A stretch of 64,000 nt of DNA from Stigmatella ashevillena (GTDB lineage Bacteria; Myxococcota; Myxococcia; Myxococcales; Myxococcaceae), in assembly GCF_028368975.1 (NCBI RefSeq), contig NZ_JAQNDM010000002.1, positions 1-64,000 on the forward strand, read 5' to 3'. Shown here piece after piece: positions 8,102 to 16,733 of the stretch. Within the stretch, counting starts at the first letter, position 1; the number at the start of each line of letters is the position of its first letter. The notes beneath the pieces are model-generated. The model ran no database searches, was not told where the DNA came from, and worked only from the letters and a program-made list of their open reading frames with translations. A program made the position numbers and the translations under genes.

Positions 8102-10035
8102 GCCTCGTCCTGCCGCGTCTCTCGGAACGAGCCCGGCTGTCCTGCGGGGTGATGCTTCTCTTCCTGGCCTGGGCCCTGGTCTTCTTTCTGCTCACGGTCC
8201 TCGATGCAGACACACAGGCGGAGCGCCAGGTGCTGGAGCGCGCCCTAGACATCACCCGTTTGTTGGCCCGCACCACCGCGTCCGCGCTGGCGGAAGGAGA
8301 CGCGGAGGACGGCCGGCGGCACCTCGAGATGCTCTCGTTCGTTCCTGACGCCCACTTCGGCCTGCTGATGCGCGAAGAGGGGACGCCCCTGGCCTCCTGG
8401 AACCCGGAGCGCGCCCCGAAGGATCTCCAGGCCTCTTCCCAGGAAGTGCACCTTCTGGAGCACGAGGCCGTGGTGCGCCTTCCCCTGCACACCCAAGGGG
8501 GGCCGCGGGGGACCTTGCTCGTGGGCTTCAGCCTTGCCGAGCTGCGGCTGGAGCGTCAGCAGAACCGGCAGCATTCCGCCCTTCTGTCTGTCCTCCTTCT
8601 GGGGGTGGGCGTGTGGGTGGTGCTCTTGCTCCGCGCGGGGATGAGCCGGCTCAGTCTGGGGCGGCCCCAGGGGGAGGGCAGACAGGAGGGCCCCGGGGAG
8701 GGCTCGCTCTCGCGCATGCAGGCGCAGTTGGAGGAACAGAAGGCCTTGCTGGCATCCCAGGGGCAGGCTTTGCGCAGCGCCCAGGATCAGCTCATCGTCG
8801 CCGACCGGCGCGTCACCATGGGAACCCTCTCGGCGGGGGTGGCCCATGAGATCAACAACCCGTTGGCCTACATCACCGCCAACATCCAGTTCTCCCTCCA
8901 GGAGATGCAGCGCTTGGTGAAGGAGACCGCCCCCGAGGCCGCGTTTCCGGAGGACTTCGAGGACTGGGAGGAGGTGTTCAGTGCCCTCTCGGAAGCCAAT
9001 GACGGATGCTCGCGCGTGCAGCACATCGTCCTGAGCCTCAAGGCGTTCTCCTGCGGGGACGATGACAAGCGCGTGCCCACGGAGCTGGCGCCGGTGCTCA
9101 CGGCCGCCATGAACATGGCCGGCAATGAGATTCGTCACCGCGCCCGGCTGGTGCATGACTTCCAGGCGGTTCCCCCCGTGGATGGCAACGAGGTCCGGCT
9201 CTCCCAGGTCTTCCTCAACCTGCTCATCAATGCCTCGCATGCCATCGAGCCGGGGCTCATGGAACAGAACGAGATCCGCGTGGCCACCCGGATGGGGGAG
9301 GATGGGCGCGTGCGGGTGAGCATCTCCGACACGGGCAAGGGGATGACGCCGGAGATCCTCGGCCGCCTCTTCACCCCGTTCTTCACCACCAAGCCCGTGG
9401 GGAAGGGGACGGGGCTGGGGCTCTCCGTCTGTCAGGGCATCATCAGCAGCTTGGGCGGAAACATCGAGATCCAGAGCCAGCCGGGCCAGGGCAGCACGTT
9501 CACGGTGGTGCTGCCCGTGTCGACGTCGGTCTTGGGGGAGGATCCGGAGGCCGCGGCGCCCCTGCCCAAGGTGAAGCGCTCGCGCATCCTGGTGGTGGAC
9601 GACGAGCTGCGCGTCGGGAGCGCGCTGCGCAGGGCGCTGGGCAGAGACCACGACGTGCTCGTGGTGCAGGGGGCGCGCGAGGCTTTGTCCCAATTGGGCC
9701 AAGGGGCCCGCTTCGAGGTGATTCTGTGCGATGTGATGATGCCGGAGATGAACGGCATGGAGTTCTTCGCCGAGATGGAGCGGGCCTGCCCCGCGCAGAC
9801 GGGGGCCATCCTCTTCCTGACCGGTGGGGCCTTCACGGAGGCGACCCGCTCCTTCCTCGATCAAAATCAGGCGAGGGTTCTGCGCAAGCCCATCGACATG
9901 GATGTCCTGCGCGAGGAGTTGCGCGTGCGGATTGAAGGCCAGACCCCGGCGCCCCTCCTGCCCGTCAAGGGCAACGCTTCTTCCAAGAGGGCGTGTCTGG
10001 TGTCCGCCTGCGAGGTTTCCGAGCAGTCCGCATAG
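8098..10035 (+). CDS. Membrane hybrid sensor histidine kinase with C-terminal receiver
   Basis: Protein of 645 aa. The first membrane segment is at about 15-37 (CGVMLLFLAWALVFFLL), followed by a periplasmic sensor region of about 120 aa without a recognised domain, and a second membrane segment at about 162-185 (ALLSVLLLGVGVWVVLLL). HisKA contains the H-box GVAHEINNP, with His250 the phosphoacceptor. HATPase_c follows (NLLINASHAI, ISDTGKGM, GTGLGLSV). A receiver occupies about 498-620, with Asp545 in CDVMMPEMNG and a Lys in LRKPID. ATG 8098 is preferred to GTG 8065 because GGAGG lies 9 bases upstream. The RsbQ-like gene upstream is a candidate input partner. Confidence 0.9.
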   Translation: MSLVLPRLSERARLSCGVMLLFLAWALVFFLLTVLDADTQAERQVLERALDITRLLARTTASALAEGDAEDGRRHLEMLSFVPDAHFGLLMREEGTPLASWNPERAPKDLQASSQEVHLLEHEAVVRLPLHTQGGPRGTLLVGFSLAELRLERQQNRQHSALLSVLLLGVGVWVVLLLRAGMSRLSLGRPQGEGRQEGPGEGSLSRMQAQLEEQKALLASQGQALRSAQDQLIVADRRVTMGTLSAGVAHEINNPLAYITANIQFSLQEMQRLVKETAPEAAFPEDFEDWEEVFSALSEANDGCSRVQHIVLSLKAFSCGDDDKRVPTELAPVLTAAMNMAGNEIRHRARLVHDFQAVPPVDGNEVRLSQVFLNLLINASHAIEPGLMEQNEIRVATRMGEDGRVRVSISDTGKGMTPEILGRLFTPFFTTKPVGKGTGLGLSVCQGIISSLGGNIEIQSQPGQGSTFTVVLPVSTSVLGEDPEAAAPLPKVKRSRILVVDDELRVGSALRRALGRDHDVLVVQGAREALSQLGQGARFEVILCDVMMPEMNGMEFFAEMERACPAQTGAILFLTGGAFTEATRSFLDQNQARVLRKPIDMDVLREELRVRIEGQTPAPLLPVKGNASSKRACLVSACEVSEQSA

Positions 10036-10068
10036 ACAGATGCGCCGGGTTGACGTTCAGATGCCCCC

Positions 10069-11385
10069 ATGCAGACCGCTTCGTCTGGCGAGCCCGCGCC
10101 TCGCCCCCTCAACCGCCAGGATGCCCGCACACTCGCCCTGGCGGCACTGGGGGGCGCGCTGGAGTTCTACGACTTCATCATCTTCGTCTTCTTCACCGCG
10201 GTGATCGGCCAGTTGTTCTTCCCTCCCAGCACCCCGGAGTGGCTGCGTCAGCTTCAGGCGTTCGGGCTGTTCGCGGCCGGCTACCTGGCGCGCCCCCTGG
10301 GAGGGATCGTGATGGCCCACTTCGGGGACCGCACGGGCCGCAAGCGCATGTTCTCGCTGAGCGTGTTCCTGATGGCGGTGCCCACGTTGTTGATCGGCCT
10401 GCTGCCGACCTACGCCACGGCGGGCTACGCGGCGCCCCTGGTGCTGCTGCTGCTGCGCATCCTTCAGGGCGCCGCGGTGGGAGGAGAGGTGCCGGGGGCC
10501 TGGGTGTTCGTCGCTGAGCACGTGCCGGAGCGCCGCGTCGGTTTTGCCTGCGGCACGCTCACCGCTGGGCTCACGTTTGGCATCCTGCTGGGCTCGCTGA
10601 TGGCCACGGCGATCAACACGATCTACAGCCCCGAGGAGGTGCTGGCCATCGGTTGGCGCTGGCCCTTCCTGATAGGAGGTATTTTCGGGTTCTTCTCCGT
10701 CTTCTTGCGCCGCTGGTTGGCCGAGACGCCGGTGTTCGAGGAGATGCGCCAGCGCAAAGCCCTGGTCCAGGAGCTGCCCCTCAAGGTCGTGCTGCGCGGC
10801 CATGGCACCGCGGTGGCCGTGTCGATGCTGGTCACCTGGGTGCTGACCGCCGCCATCGTGGTGGTGGTGCTGATGACGCCCACGCTGATGCAGAGGAGCT
10901 TCGGCATTCCCCCCGCCCAGGCGCTGGCGGCCAACAGCCTGGCCACGGTGAGCCTCACGCTGGGGTGCATTGGCTTCGGTCTGGCCACGGATCGCTTCGG
11001 CGTGGGGTGGATGATGGGGATTGGCAGTCTCTTGCTGCTCGCGGCGACGTACCTGCTCTACCTCGGCGTGAGGACTGCGCCCGAGCACCTGGCCGTGCTG
11101 TATGCCGTGGCGGGCGGGTGCGTGGGCGTGGTCGGCGTGGTGCCCACCGTCATGGTGCGCGCCTTTCCCGCCGCGGTGCGCTTCTCCGGGCTCTCGTTCT
11201 CGTACAACGTGGCCTATGCCCTGTTCGGAGGGCTGACGCCGCTGGTGGTGACGTTGCTCGCGAAGGGCACGCCCCTGGCGCCCGCGCATTATGTGGCGGT
11301 CGTCTGTGGCGTGGGGCTCGCGGTGGCGACCTACTTGCTGAGGGCAGGCCGTTCGCGCTTGGCGAGGGCGAACTCCCTGGGGTGA
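10069..11385 (+). CDS. MFS transporter, metabolite:H+ symporter (MHS, ProP-like) type
   Basis: Protein of 438 aa with about 12 membrane segments. The MHS subfamily pattern is visible: ALGGALEFYDFIIF in the first helix, AGYLARPLGGIVMAHFGDRTGRK as the loop 2-3 signature, and LRILQGAAVGGEVPGA in helix 4. These proteins usually import organic acids, osmolytes or amino acid derivatives with protons. The start is ATG 10069, 33 bases after the kinase stop, so co-transcription with the kinase is possible. It converges with the next transporter gene. Substrate unknown. Confidence 0.85.
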   Translation: MQTASSGEPAPRPLNRQDARTLALAALGGALEFYDFIIFVFFTAVIGQLFFPPSTPEWLRQLQAFGLFAAGYLARPLGGIVMAHFGDRTGRKRMFSLSVFLMAVPTLLIGLLPTYATAGYAAPLVLLLLRILQGAAVGGEVPGAWVFVAEHVPERRVGFACGTLTAGLTFGILLGSLMATAINTIYSPEEVLAIGWRWPFLIGGIFGFFSVFLRRWLAETPVFEEMRQRKALVQELPLKVVLRGHGTAVAVSMLVTWVLTAAIVVVVLMTPTLMQRSFGIPPAQALAANSLATVSLTLGCIGFGLATDRFGVGWMMGIGSLLLLAATYLLYLGVRTAPEHLAVLYAVAGGCVGVVGVVPTVMVRAFPAAVRFSGLSFSYNVAYALFGGLTPLVVTLLAKGTPLAPAHYVAVVCGVGLAVATYLLRAGRSRLARANSLG

Positions 11386-11406
11386 GGCGCCGTTCGTCCG
11401 GGCTCC

Positions 11407-12840
11407 CTATCCCTTCGTGCGGCCGCTGATGCTGGCCCCCGCGCCCGGTGGCAGGCGCTGGTAGATCGGACCGGCCAGCGCTGACACCAGCCCCACGGCG
11501 ATGAAGGGCAGGATGAAGCGCTCGGGCGTCAGCGGCTCATCGGTCTGTCCACGCGCCACGTGCAACATCAGACCGCCGAAGCTGATGCCCAGGCTCAGGC
11601 CCACCTGCTGGAGCACCACCGACAGGGTGGAGGCATTGCTGACGGCGGACGGGGGCACTTCCGCGTACGCCACGGTGTTGATGGACGTGAACTGCATGGA
11701 CCGCATGAAGCCGGCGATCGCCAGCAACACGATGATGAGGGGGATCGGCGTCGCGTGGCGGAAGGCCCCCGGCGCCGCGGTCAGCACCGCGGTGGCGAGG
11801 TTGGAGACGATGAGCGTGTTCCGGAAGCCAAACCGTTTGATCACCGAGGGCGCCACGGACTTGCAGGCCAGGGCGCCCACGCTCGTCCCGATGGTCACGA
11901 GCCCCGCCTCGAGGGGGCTCCACCCCAACGCCACCTGGAACAGCAGCGGTAGGAGAAACGGCGTCGCGCCCAGCCCCAGCCGCAGCAGGGTGCCTCCCAG
12001 GAGGCTGGCCCGGAAGGTGAGGAAGCGCAGCAGGCGGAGGTTCAACACGGGCCGCTCGGTCTTCCGGGCGTGCACGATGTAGAGCCCCGTGGCCACCAGC
12101 GCGATGATCGCCATGGCGGCCTGCGCGAGCGGGGGGATGAGGCCGATGCCCGCCGTCTCGGCCAACCCCATCCAGGAGGTGATGGCGACAGCCACCAGGA
12201 GAAACCCCTGGGCATCGAAGGGCCCGGGATCCGGCTGATGCAAGGGCGGCACGAGGCGCAGCACCGCCACCATGCCCAGCAACCCCACCGGAACGTTGAT
12301 GAAGAAGATCCACGGCCAGTCCGCGACCTCCAGGATGAGGCCCGCCAGGGGAGGGCCCACGAGGGGACCGATGAGCGCGGGCATGGTGAACCAGCTCATC
12401 GCCGAGACGAGCCGCTCGCGCGGCGCCACGCCCACGACGATCAGCCGCCCCACGGGCGTCATCATCGCCCCGCCCACGCCCTGGAGGGTGCGGAAGAGGA
12501 CCAGTTGGATCAGCGACTGGGAGAAGCCGCAGAGGACCGAGCCCACCAGGAAGACGCCCATGGCGATCATGAACACGCGCCGGGGCCCATACTTGTCGGC
12601 GGCCCAGCCGCTCGCCGGGGCAATCACGGCCAGCGCCAGGATGTAGGACGTCAGCGCCAGCTTCAGGTGGACCGGATCCGTGTGGAACGCGGTGGCCAGC
12701 GTGGGCAGGGCCGTGGACAGGGCCGTGGAGTCGATGAACTCCATGAACAGCGCGCTGGCCACGGCCACTGAGGCCAGCTGGGGGCCGCGCCCCGAGGGAG
12801 CGACGGGGGAGGGGCGGGAGTCGGCAGAGGCCTCGGACAC
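11407..12840 (-). CDS. MFS drug efflux transporter, DHA2 (EmrB/QacA) type
   Basis: Protein of 477 aa, predicted 14 membrane segments as in the DHA2 family. ALFMEFIDSTALSTALPT in helix 1 and the loop GWAADKYGPRRVFMIAM are typical of EmrB/QacA. LFRTLQGVGGAMMTPVGRL and GPLVGPPLAGLI correspond to the drug-efflux motif C region. It is expected to export hydrophobic compounds using the proton gradient. It is encoded convergently with the MHS gene (21-base gap), and no TetR or LysR regulator sits next to it. The start at 12840 is an ordinary choice and could shift by a few codons. Confidence 0.85.
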   Translation of the reverse strand: MSEASADSRPSPVAPSGRGPQLASVAVASALFMEFIDSTALSTALPTLATAFHTDPVHLKLALTSYILALAVIAPASGWAADKYGPRRVFMIAMGVFLVGSVLCGFSQSLIQLVLFRTLQGVGGAMMTPVGRLIVVGVAPRERLVSAMSWFTMPALIGPLVGPPLAGLILEVADWPWIFFINVPVGLLGMVAVLRLVPPLHQPDPGPFDAQGFLLVAVAITSWMGLAETAGIGLIPPLAQAAMAIIALVATGLYIVHARKTERPVLNLRLLRFLTFRASLLGGTLLRLGLGATPFLLPLLFQVALGWSPLEAGLVTIGTSVGALACKSVAPSVIKRFGFRNTLIVSNLATAVLTAAPGAFRHATPIPLIIVLLAIAGFMRSMQFTSINTVAYAEVPPSAVSNASTLSVVLQQVGLSLGISFGGLMLHVARGQTDEPLTPERFILPFIAVGLVSALAGPIYQRLPPGAGASISGRTKG

Positions 12841-12893
12841 GCGGGCCTTTATGCTCCCGCCCCCGGACAGCTGTCACGCGGGGGCTCTTCTGT

Positions 12894-15656
12894 TTAGGGC
12901 GCCCAGGGCGAGACTACATTCCAGCTAACATCCGCGTTGTAGGAGGCGTTGCCGTTCCAGCCGCCGCCGCTTCCATCGGCGATCCACACCTCGGCCGAGT
13001 AGTGGCGCAGGTGGCGCCCCGGGTAGTTGATGGGCTCGAACGAGACGCCGATCCCGGCGAGCCCGGGCTGAGCACAGAAGGTGGCATCCTGGTCGAAGAG
13101 CGCCGAGCCATCCCGGGCGTTCTTCCGGACGCGATCGCTGGCGTGGCGCAGGTAGTGGCCGGGGAAGTTCCGGGACTCGAACGAGTAGCAGCTCGCGTCG
13201 GCCAGGCCGATCACGGTCTTGTAGGTCGCGTCCTGCTTGAGCGTCGCGCTGCTGTTGCCGTCCACCACCTCGGTGTAGGCCAGATCCGCGGAGTGGCGCA
13301 GGTAGCGGTTGGTGAAGCCCGGCGTCGTCACCTGGAGCGAGGCGTAGGCGTTCACCGTCAGGTCCACGCCGCTCTTCCACCAAGGAGAGGCCAGGGCCCA
13401 CGTGGCGTCTTGCCGGAAGCCCACGGTGTCCGCGAACGCGTCGACCCAGAGCTCGGCGCTCCGGTGGCGGAGGTAGAAGCCGGGCTTGTTCTTGGACTCC
13501 AGGGAGACGTTGCCCGAGCCATCGAGCGCCGCGCGGCCGCAGAAGGTGGCGTCCTGCGCGAAGGTGGCCGAGCCATCGTTCGCGTCCCGGCGGATGCGGA
13601 AGTTGAAGTGCCGCAGGTACTGGCCGGGGAAGTTGCGAGACTCGAAGGAGTAGCAGGCGGCATCCCCCAGGCCCGCGACGATCTTGAAGGTCGCGTCCTT
13701 CTTGAGGGTGCCCTCGCTCGCGGCGTTGATGGACGCGGTGGTGCCCAGCGCGTCGATGTGGCGCATGTAGCGGTCGGTCAGGCCCGGGGTCGCTACCTGG
13801 AACGAGCGGAATTGGTTGAGCGGCAGCGGGCCCTGGTTGTTGAGCTGCCGGGAGGCGGCGATCAGGCTGTCGTGGGCCGCGCGGACCTGCGCCACGTTCG
13901 GCTTCATGATGACCCGGTCATAGGTCAGCATGCCGTTGATCTCGTTCTCCACGTCGGTGATTTCCGTGTAGACCGCCGCGCTCAGGCCTGGGTTGGTCAT
14001 CAGGGACTGGCTGCGCTGCATGAGCCCCACGTAGCGGCTGGTCAGCGCCGCCGCATCGCTCATCATCTCGTAGCCGAAGCCGTTGCCGGGGCTCCACTCG
14101 TGCCCGGTCACCCGGAGGCCCAGGCCGCCGAACTCGCCCAGCACTGCGGCCCGCGTGGCCGAGGGCACCGGAGAGGCCGGTCCCACGTAGGTGTGCCAAT
14201 CGGCCACGTCGCCGTTGCCACCGTCCACCGCGCCACAGCAGTTGATGCCGCTCATGTTGTCGACGAGTCGGCTGGGATCCCAGCCCTTCACCAGGTTCGC
14301 CAGCCGGGCCTGATCGTACTGGCCCCAGCCCTCGTTCAGGACGACCCACAGGATGATCGATGGAGAGCTGCGGTGCTCGTCCACCATCTCGCGCATTTCC
14401 AGTTCGAACTGCGTCTTCGCCGCCGCCGTCGAGGGAGGCCGCTCCATGGAGGGCATGTCCTGCCAGACGAGGATGCCCAGCTTGTCGGCCCAGTAGAACC
14501 AGCGCTGGGGCTCGACCTTGATGTGCTTGCGGATGAGGTTGTAGCCCAGGTCCTTGTGTTTCTGGATGTCGAACTTGAGCGCCTCATCCGTGGGCGCGGT
14601 GTAGATGCCGTCCGGCCAGTAGCCTTGGTCCAGCGTGCCGATCTGGAAGACGAACTGGCCATTGAGCACCGGCCGCAGCGCGCCGCCCACGAGCTTCAGG
14701 CCGACGGACCGCATGCCGAAGTAGCTGGTGACCTGATCCACCGTGCTCGTCCCGCTCTTGAGCGCCACGCGCAAGTCATAGAGGAAGGGGCTCTCGGGGG
14801 ACCAGAGCTTGGGGTTGGGCACCGGAAGGCGCAGCTCGCTGCCCACGCTGCCGGTGATTTGGCCCACCTGGGTGCTGCCATTGAACGCGGCCACCTCGAC
14901 GGTTTGGCCCGCGATGCCCGCGCCCTGCACCGTCACCTTCAGCGCCTGCCCGGCCACGTCCGGCGTCATGTCCAGCCGAGTGATGCGCGCCGCGGGGGTC
15001 GGCTCCAGCCAGACCGTCTGCCAGATGCCCGAGGCCGCCGTGTACCAGATGCCGCCCGGGGCCAGGCGCTGCTTGCCGATCGGCTGGTTGCCATCGCTGG
15101 TGGGATCGTACACGCCGACGATCAGCTCGTTGGTGCCTCCGTTGAGGTTGCCGGTGATGTCGAAGCTGAAGCTGTCAAACCCGCCTTGGTGGACGCCGAC
15201 CCGCTGGCCGTTGACGTAGACCGTGGCCTCCCAGTCGACCGCGCCGAAGTTGAGCTGAACCCTCCGGCCACTCCAGCCCGAGGGCACTGTGAAGGTGCGG
15301 CGGTACCACATGCGCTCCTGGTGGCGCTGGATGCCCGAGAGGGCCGACTCGATGGGGAAGGGCACCAGCACGCTCTCGGACAGCGTCTGGTTGAAGGGGG
15401 GCGTCTGGCCCGCGGAGGCGTTGGCGAACTGCCACTCGCCGTTGAGGTTCTGCCAGTCGCTGCGCACCATTTGAGGGCGCGGGTACTCGGGCAGCGCGTT
15501 GCTGGGGGAGACCTGGGCGGTCCACGGCGTGGACAGCGGGGGCGTTTTGCGAATCCAGGCCGCCTCCGCGTTCACGGGCGGGAGCAGTCCGCACAGCAGG
15601 GGGAGCAACAACAGGGCGCTTCGGCCGCGTCTGGGGGATGTCTGGGAAGGGTGCAT
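12894..15656 (-). CDS. Secreted GH2-family glycoside hydrolase with two C-terminal AbfB domains
   Basis: Protein of 920 aa. A Sec signal peptide (RSALLLLPLLCGLLPPVNAEA, cleavage about residue 32) is followed by a GH2 sugar-binding jelly roll (WYRRTFTVP, VDWEATVYVNG), an immunoglobulin-like domain and the TIM barrel. The likely acid/base is Glu442 (WVVLNEGWGQ) and the nucleophile Glu508 (AVLGEFGGLG). Two AbfB-like (CBM42, arabinofuranose-binding) modules end the protein. The start at 15656 has AAGGAG 5 bases upstream. GH2 includes beta-galactosidases, glucuronidases and arabinosidases; the AbfB modules suggest plant or arabinan-type substrates. It is monocistronic and divergent from miaA. Confidence 0.88.
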   Translation of the reverse strand: MHPSQTSPRRGRSALLLLPLLCGLLPPVNAEAAWIRKTPPLSTPWTAQVSPSNALPEYPRPQMVRSDWQNLNGEWQFANASAGQTPPFNQTLSESVLVPFPIESALSGIQRHQERMWYRRTFTVPSGWSGRRVQLNFGAVDWEATVYVNGQRVGVHQGGFDSFSFDITGNLNGGTNELIVGVYDPTSDGNQPIGKQRLAPGGIWYTAASGIWQTVWLEPTPAARITRLDMTPDVAGQALKVTVQGAGIAGQTVEVAAFNGSTQVGQITGSVGSELRLPVPNPKLWSPESPFLYDLRVALKSGTSTVDQVTSYFGMRSVGLKLVGGALRPVLNGQFVFQIGTLDQGYWPDGIYTAPTDEALKFDIQKHKDLGYNLIRKHIKVEPQRWFYWADKLGILVWQDMPSMERPPSTAAAKTQFELEMREMVDEHRSSPSIILWVVLNEGWGQYDQARLANLVKGWDPSRLVDNMSGINCCGAVDGGNGDVADWHTYVGPASPVPSATRAAVLGEFGGLGLRVTGHEWSPGNGFGYEMMSDAAALTSRYVGLMQRSQSLMTNPGLSAAVYTEITDVENEINGMLTYDRVIMKPNVAQVRAAHDSLIAASRQLNNQGPLPLNQFRSFQVATPGLTDRYMRHIDALGTTASINAASEGTLKKDATFKIVAGLGDAACYSFESRNFPGQYLRHFNFRIRRDANDGSATFAQDATFCGRAALDGSGNVSLESKNKPGFYLRHRSAELWVDAFADTVGFRQDATWALASPWWKSGVDLTVNAYASLQVTTPGFTNRYLRHSADLAYTEVVDGNSSATLKQDATYKTVIGLADASCYSFESRNFPGHYLRHASDRVRKNARDGSALFDQDATFCAQPGLAGIGVSFEPINYPGRHLRHYSAEVWIADGSGGGWNGNASYNADVSWNVVSPWAP
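12897..13812 (-). repeat. Tandem duplicated AbfB module within the GH2 gene
   Basis: Two copies of about 145 residues encode near-identical motifs: first copy 13378-13812, second copy 12897-13350. Shared landmarks are TPG(L/F)T(D/N)RY(M/L)RH, TLK(K/Q)DAT(F/Y)K, CYSFESRNFPG, (F/V)R(I)RR/RKNARDGSA and QDATFC. The pattern of three sub-blocks per copy fits the beta-trefoil fold of AbfB. Confidence 0.8.
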
Positions 15657-15814
15657 GGCTTCTCCTTGAAATGCGGGCAAGGAGCATTCACCAGTTGATG
15701 GAGATTAGTCATGAATTTCATGAATTGCTGCGCTGCGCCAAGAGGGACGTGCGCGGCTGGCGACGGGAGGGGGAGGGTGGTAGGCCTTCTGTTCACCTTG
15801 GAGCCCCTCCTCCC

Positions 15815-16708
15815 GTGAAGCCCCTGCTCACCGTGATCGCGGGCCCGACGGCCTCGGGCAAGACGGCGCTGGCCGTGGAGCTGGCCCACCGCGCAGGCGG
15901 AGAGATCGTCAGCGCGGACTCGCAGCAGGTGTACCGCTTCTTCGACATCGGGACGGCCAAGCCTTCTCTAGAGGAGCGGGCCGCCGTGCCGCATCATCTG
16001 ATCTCGGTGGTGGAGCCCCCGGAGACGTTTTCGGCGGCGGAGTACCAGCGGCACGCGGACGCGGCCATCGCGGAGATTTCCGCGCGGGGTCGGCCGGTGT
16101 TTCTCGTGGGAGGCACGGGCCTGTACCTGCGCATCCTCCTGCATGGGGTGGTGGAGGCGCCCGGGGCGGACCCTGCGCTCCGGGCCTCCCTGGAAGCCCT
16201 GGCCGTCGCCGAGGGCCGCGAGGCCGTTCACCGGCAACTGGCCCAGGTGGATCCCGAGACGGCCGCGAAGCTGCCCGCGAACGATCTGGTCCGGATCATC
16301 CGCGCGCTGGAGATCCACGCTCGGACAGGGATTCCCGCCTCGGTCTGGCGCCGGGAGCACGCGTTCGCGCCGGACCGGTACCCGTTCCGTCTCTTTGTCC
16401 TGGACCCTCCGAGAGAGGCGCTCTACCGGGCCATCAACGCGCGCACCGAGGCCATGTTCGCCCGGGGGCTCGTCGAGGAGACCCGGGAACTGCTGGCCCG
16501 GGGCTACGCGGAGACCGCACCCATGCGGAGCGTGGGGTACGTGCAGGCCCGCGCCGTGGCCGAAGGGCGGATGAGCCGGGAGGAAGCCATCCAGGACACG
16601 GCGCAGGAGACGCGCCGGTATGCCAAGCGGCAGCTCACCTGGTTCCGGAAGGAACCCGGCGCGGTGCACGTGTCCCCTCCGTATGACGTGGCGCTCTGGG
16701 AGCGCTGA
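15815..16708 (+). CDS. miaA: tRNA dimethylallyltransferase
   Basis: Protein of 297 aa that prenylates A37 of tRNAs reading UNN codons. The P-loop GPTASGKTALAVELA is at about 8-22, followed by SADSQQVYRFFDIGTAKPS and FLVGGTGLYLRILLHG, all diagnostic of MiaA; the C-terminal RRYAKRQLTWFRKE is also characteristic. GTG 15815 is chosen over an upstream in-frame start at 15638 because the protein then begins at the family N-terminus (KPLLTVIAGPTASG) and GGAG lies 11 bases upstream. It is divergent from the GH2 gene and convergent with the FAD/receiver gene. Confidence 0.93.
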   Translation: MKPLLTVIAGPTASGKTALAVELAHRAGGEIVSADSQQVYRFFDIGTAKPSLEERAAVPHHLISVVEPPETFSAAEYQRHADAAIAEISARGRPVFLVGGTGLYLRILLHGVVEAPGADPALRASLEALAVAEGREAVHRQLAQVDPETAAKLPANDLVRIIRALEIHARTGIPASVWRREHAFAPDRYPFRLFVLDPPREALYRAINARTEAMFARGLVEETRELLARGYAETAPMRSVGYVQARAVAEGRMSREEAIQDTAQETRRYAKRQLTWFRKEPGAVHVSPPYDVALWER

Positions 16709-16710
16709 GC

Positions 16711-16733
16711 CCTGAGGCCCCGTCAGCCTCAGG
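16711..16733 (+). terminator. Hairpin between convergent genes, probable bidirectional terminator
   Basis: CCTGAGGC (16711-16718) and GCCTCAGG (16726-16733) form an 8-bp stem with a 7-base loop immediately after the miaA stop. The right arm overlaps the stop codon of the convergent FAD/receiver gene (16729-16731). No clear T-run follows, so the terminator role is provisional. Confidence 0.4.

Noticed and set aside
13002-15698. 898-codon plus-strand frame over the GH2 gene
   Set aside because: It is antisense to a signal-peptide glycosidase with catalytic Glu residues; the translated sequence is low-complexity with no domain.
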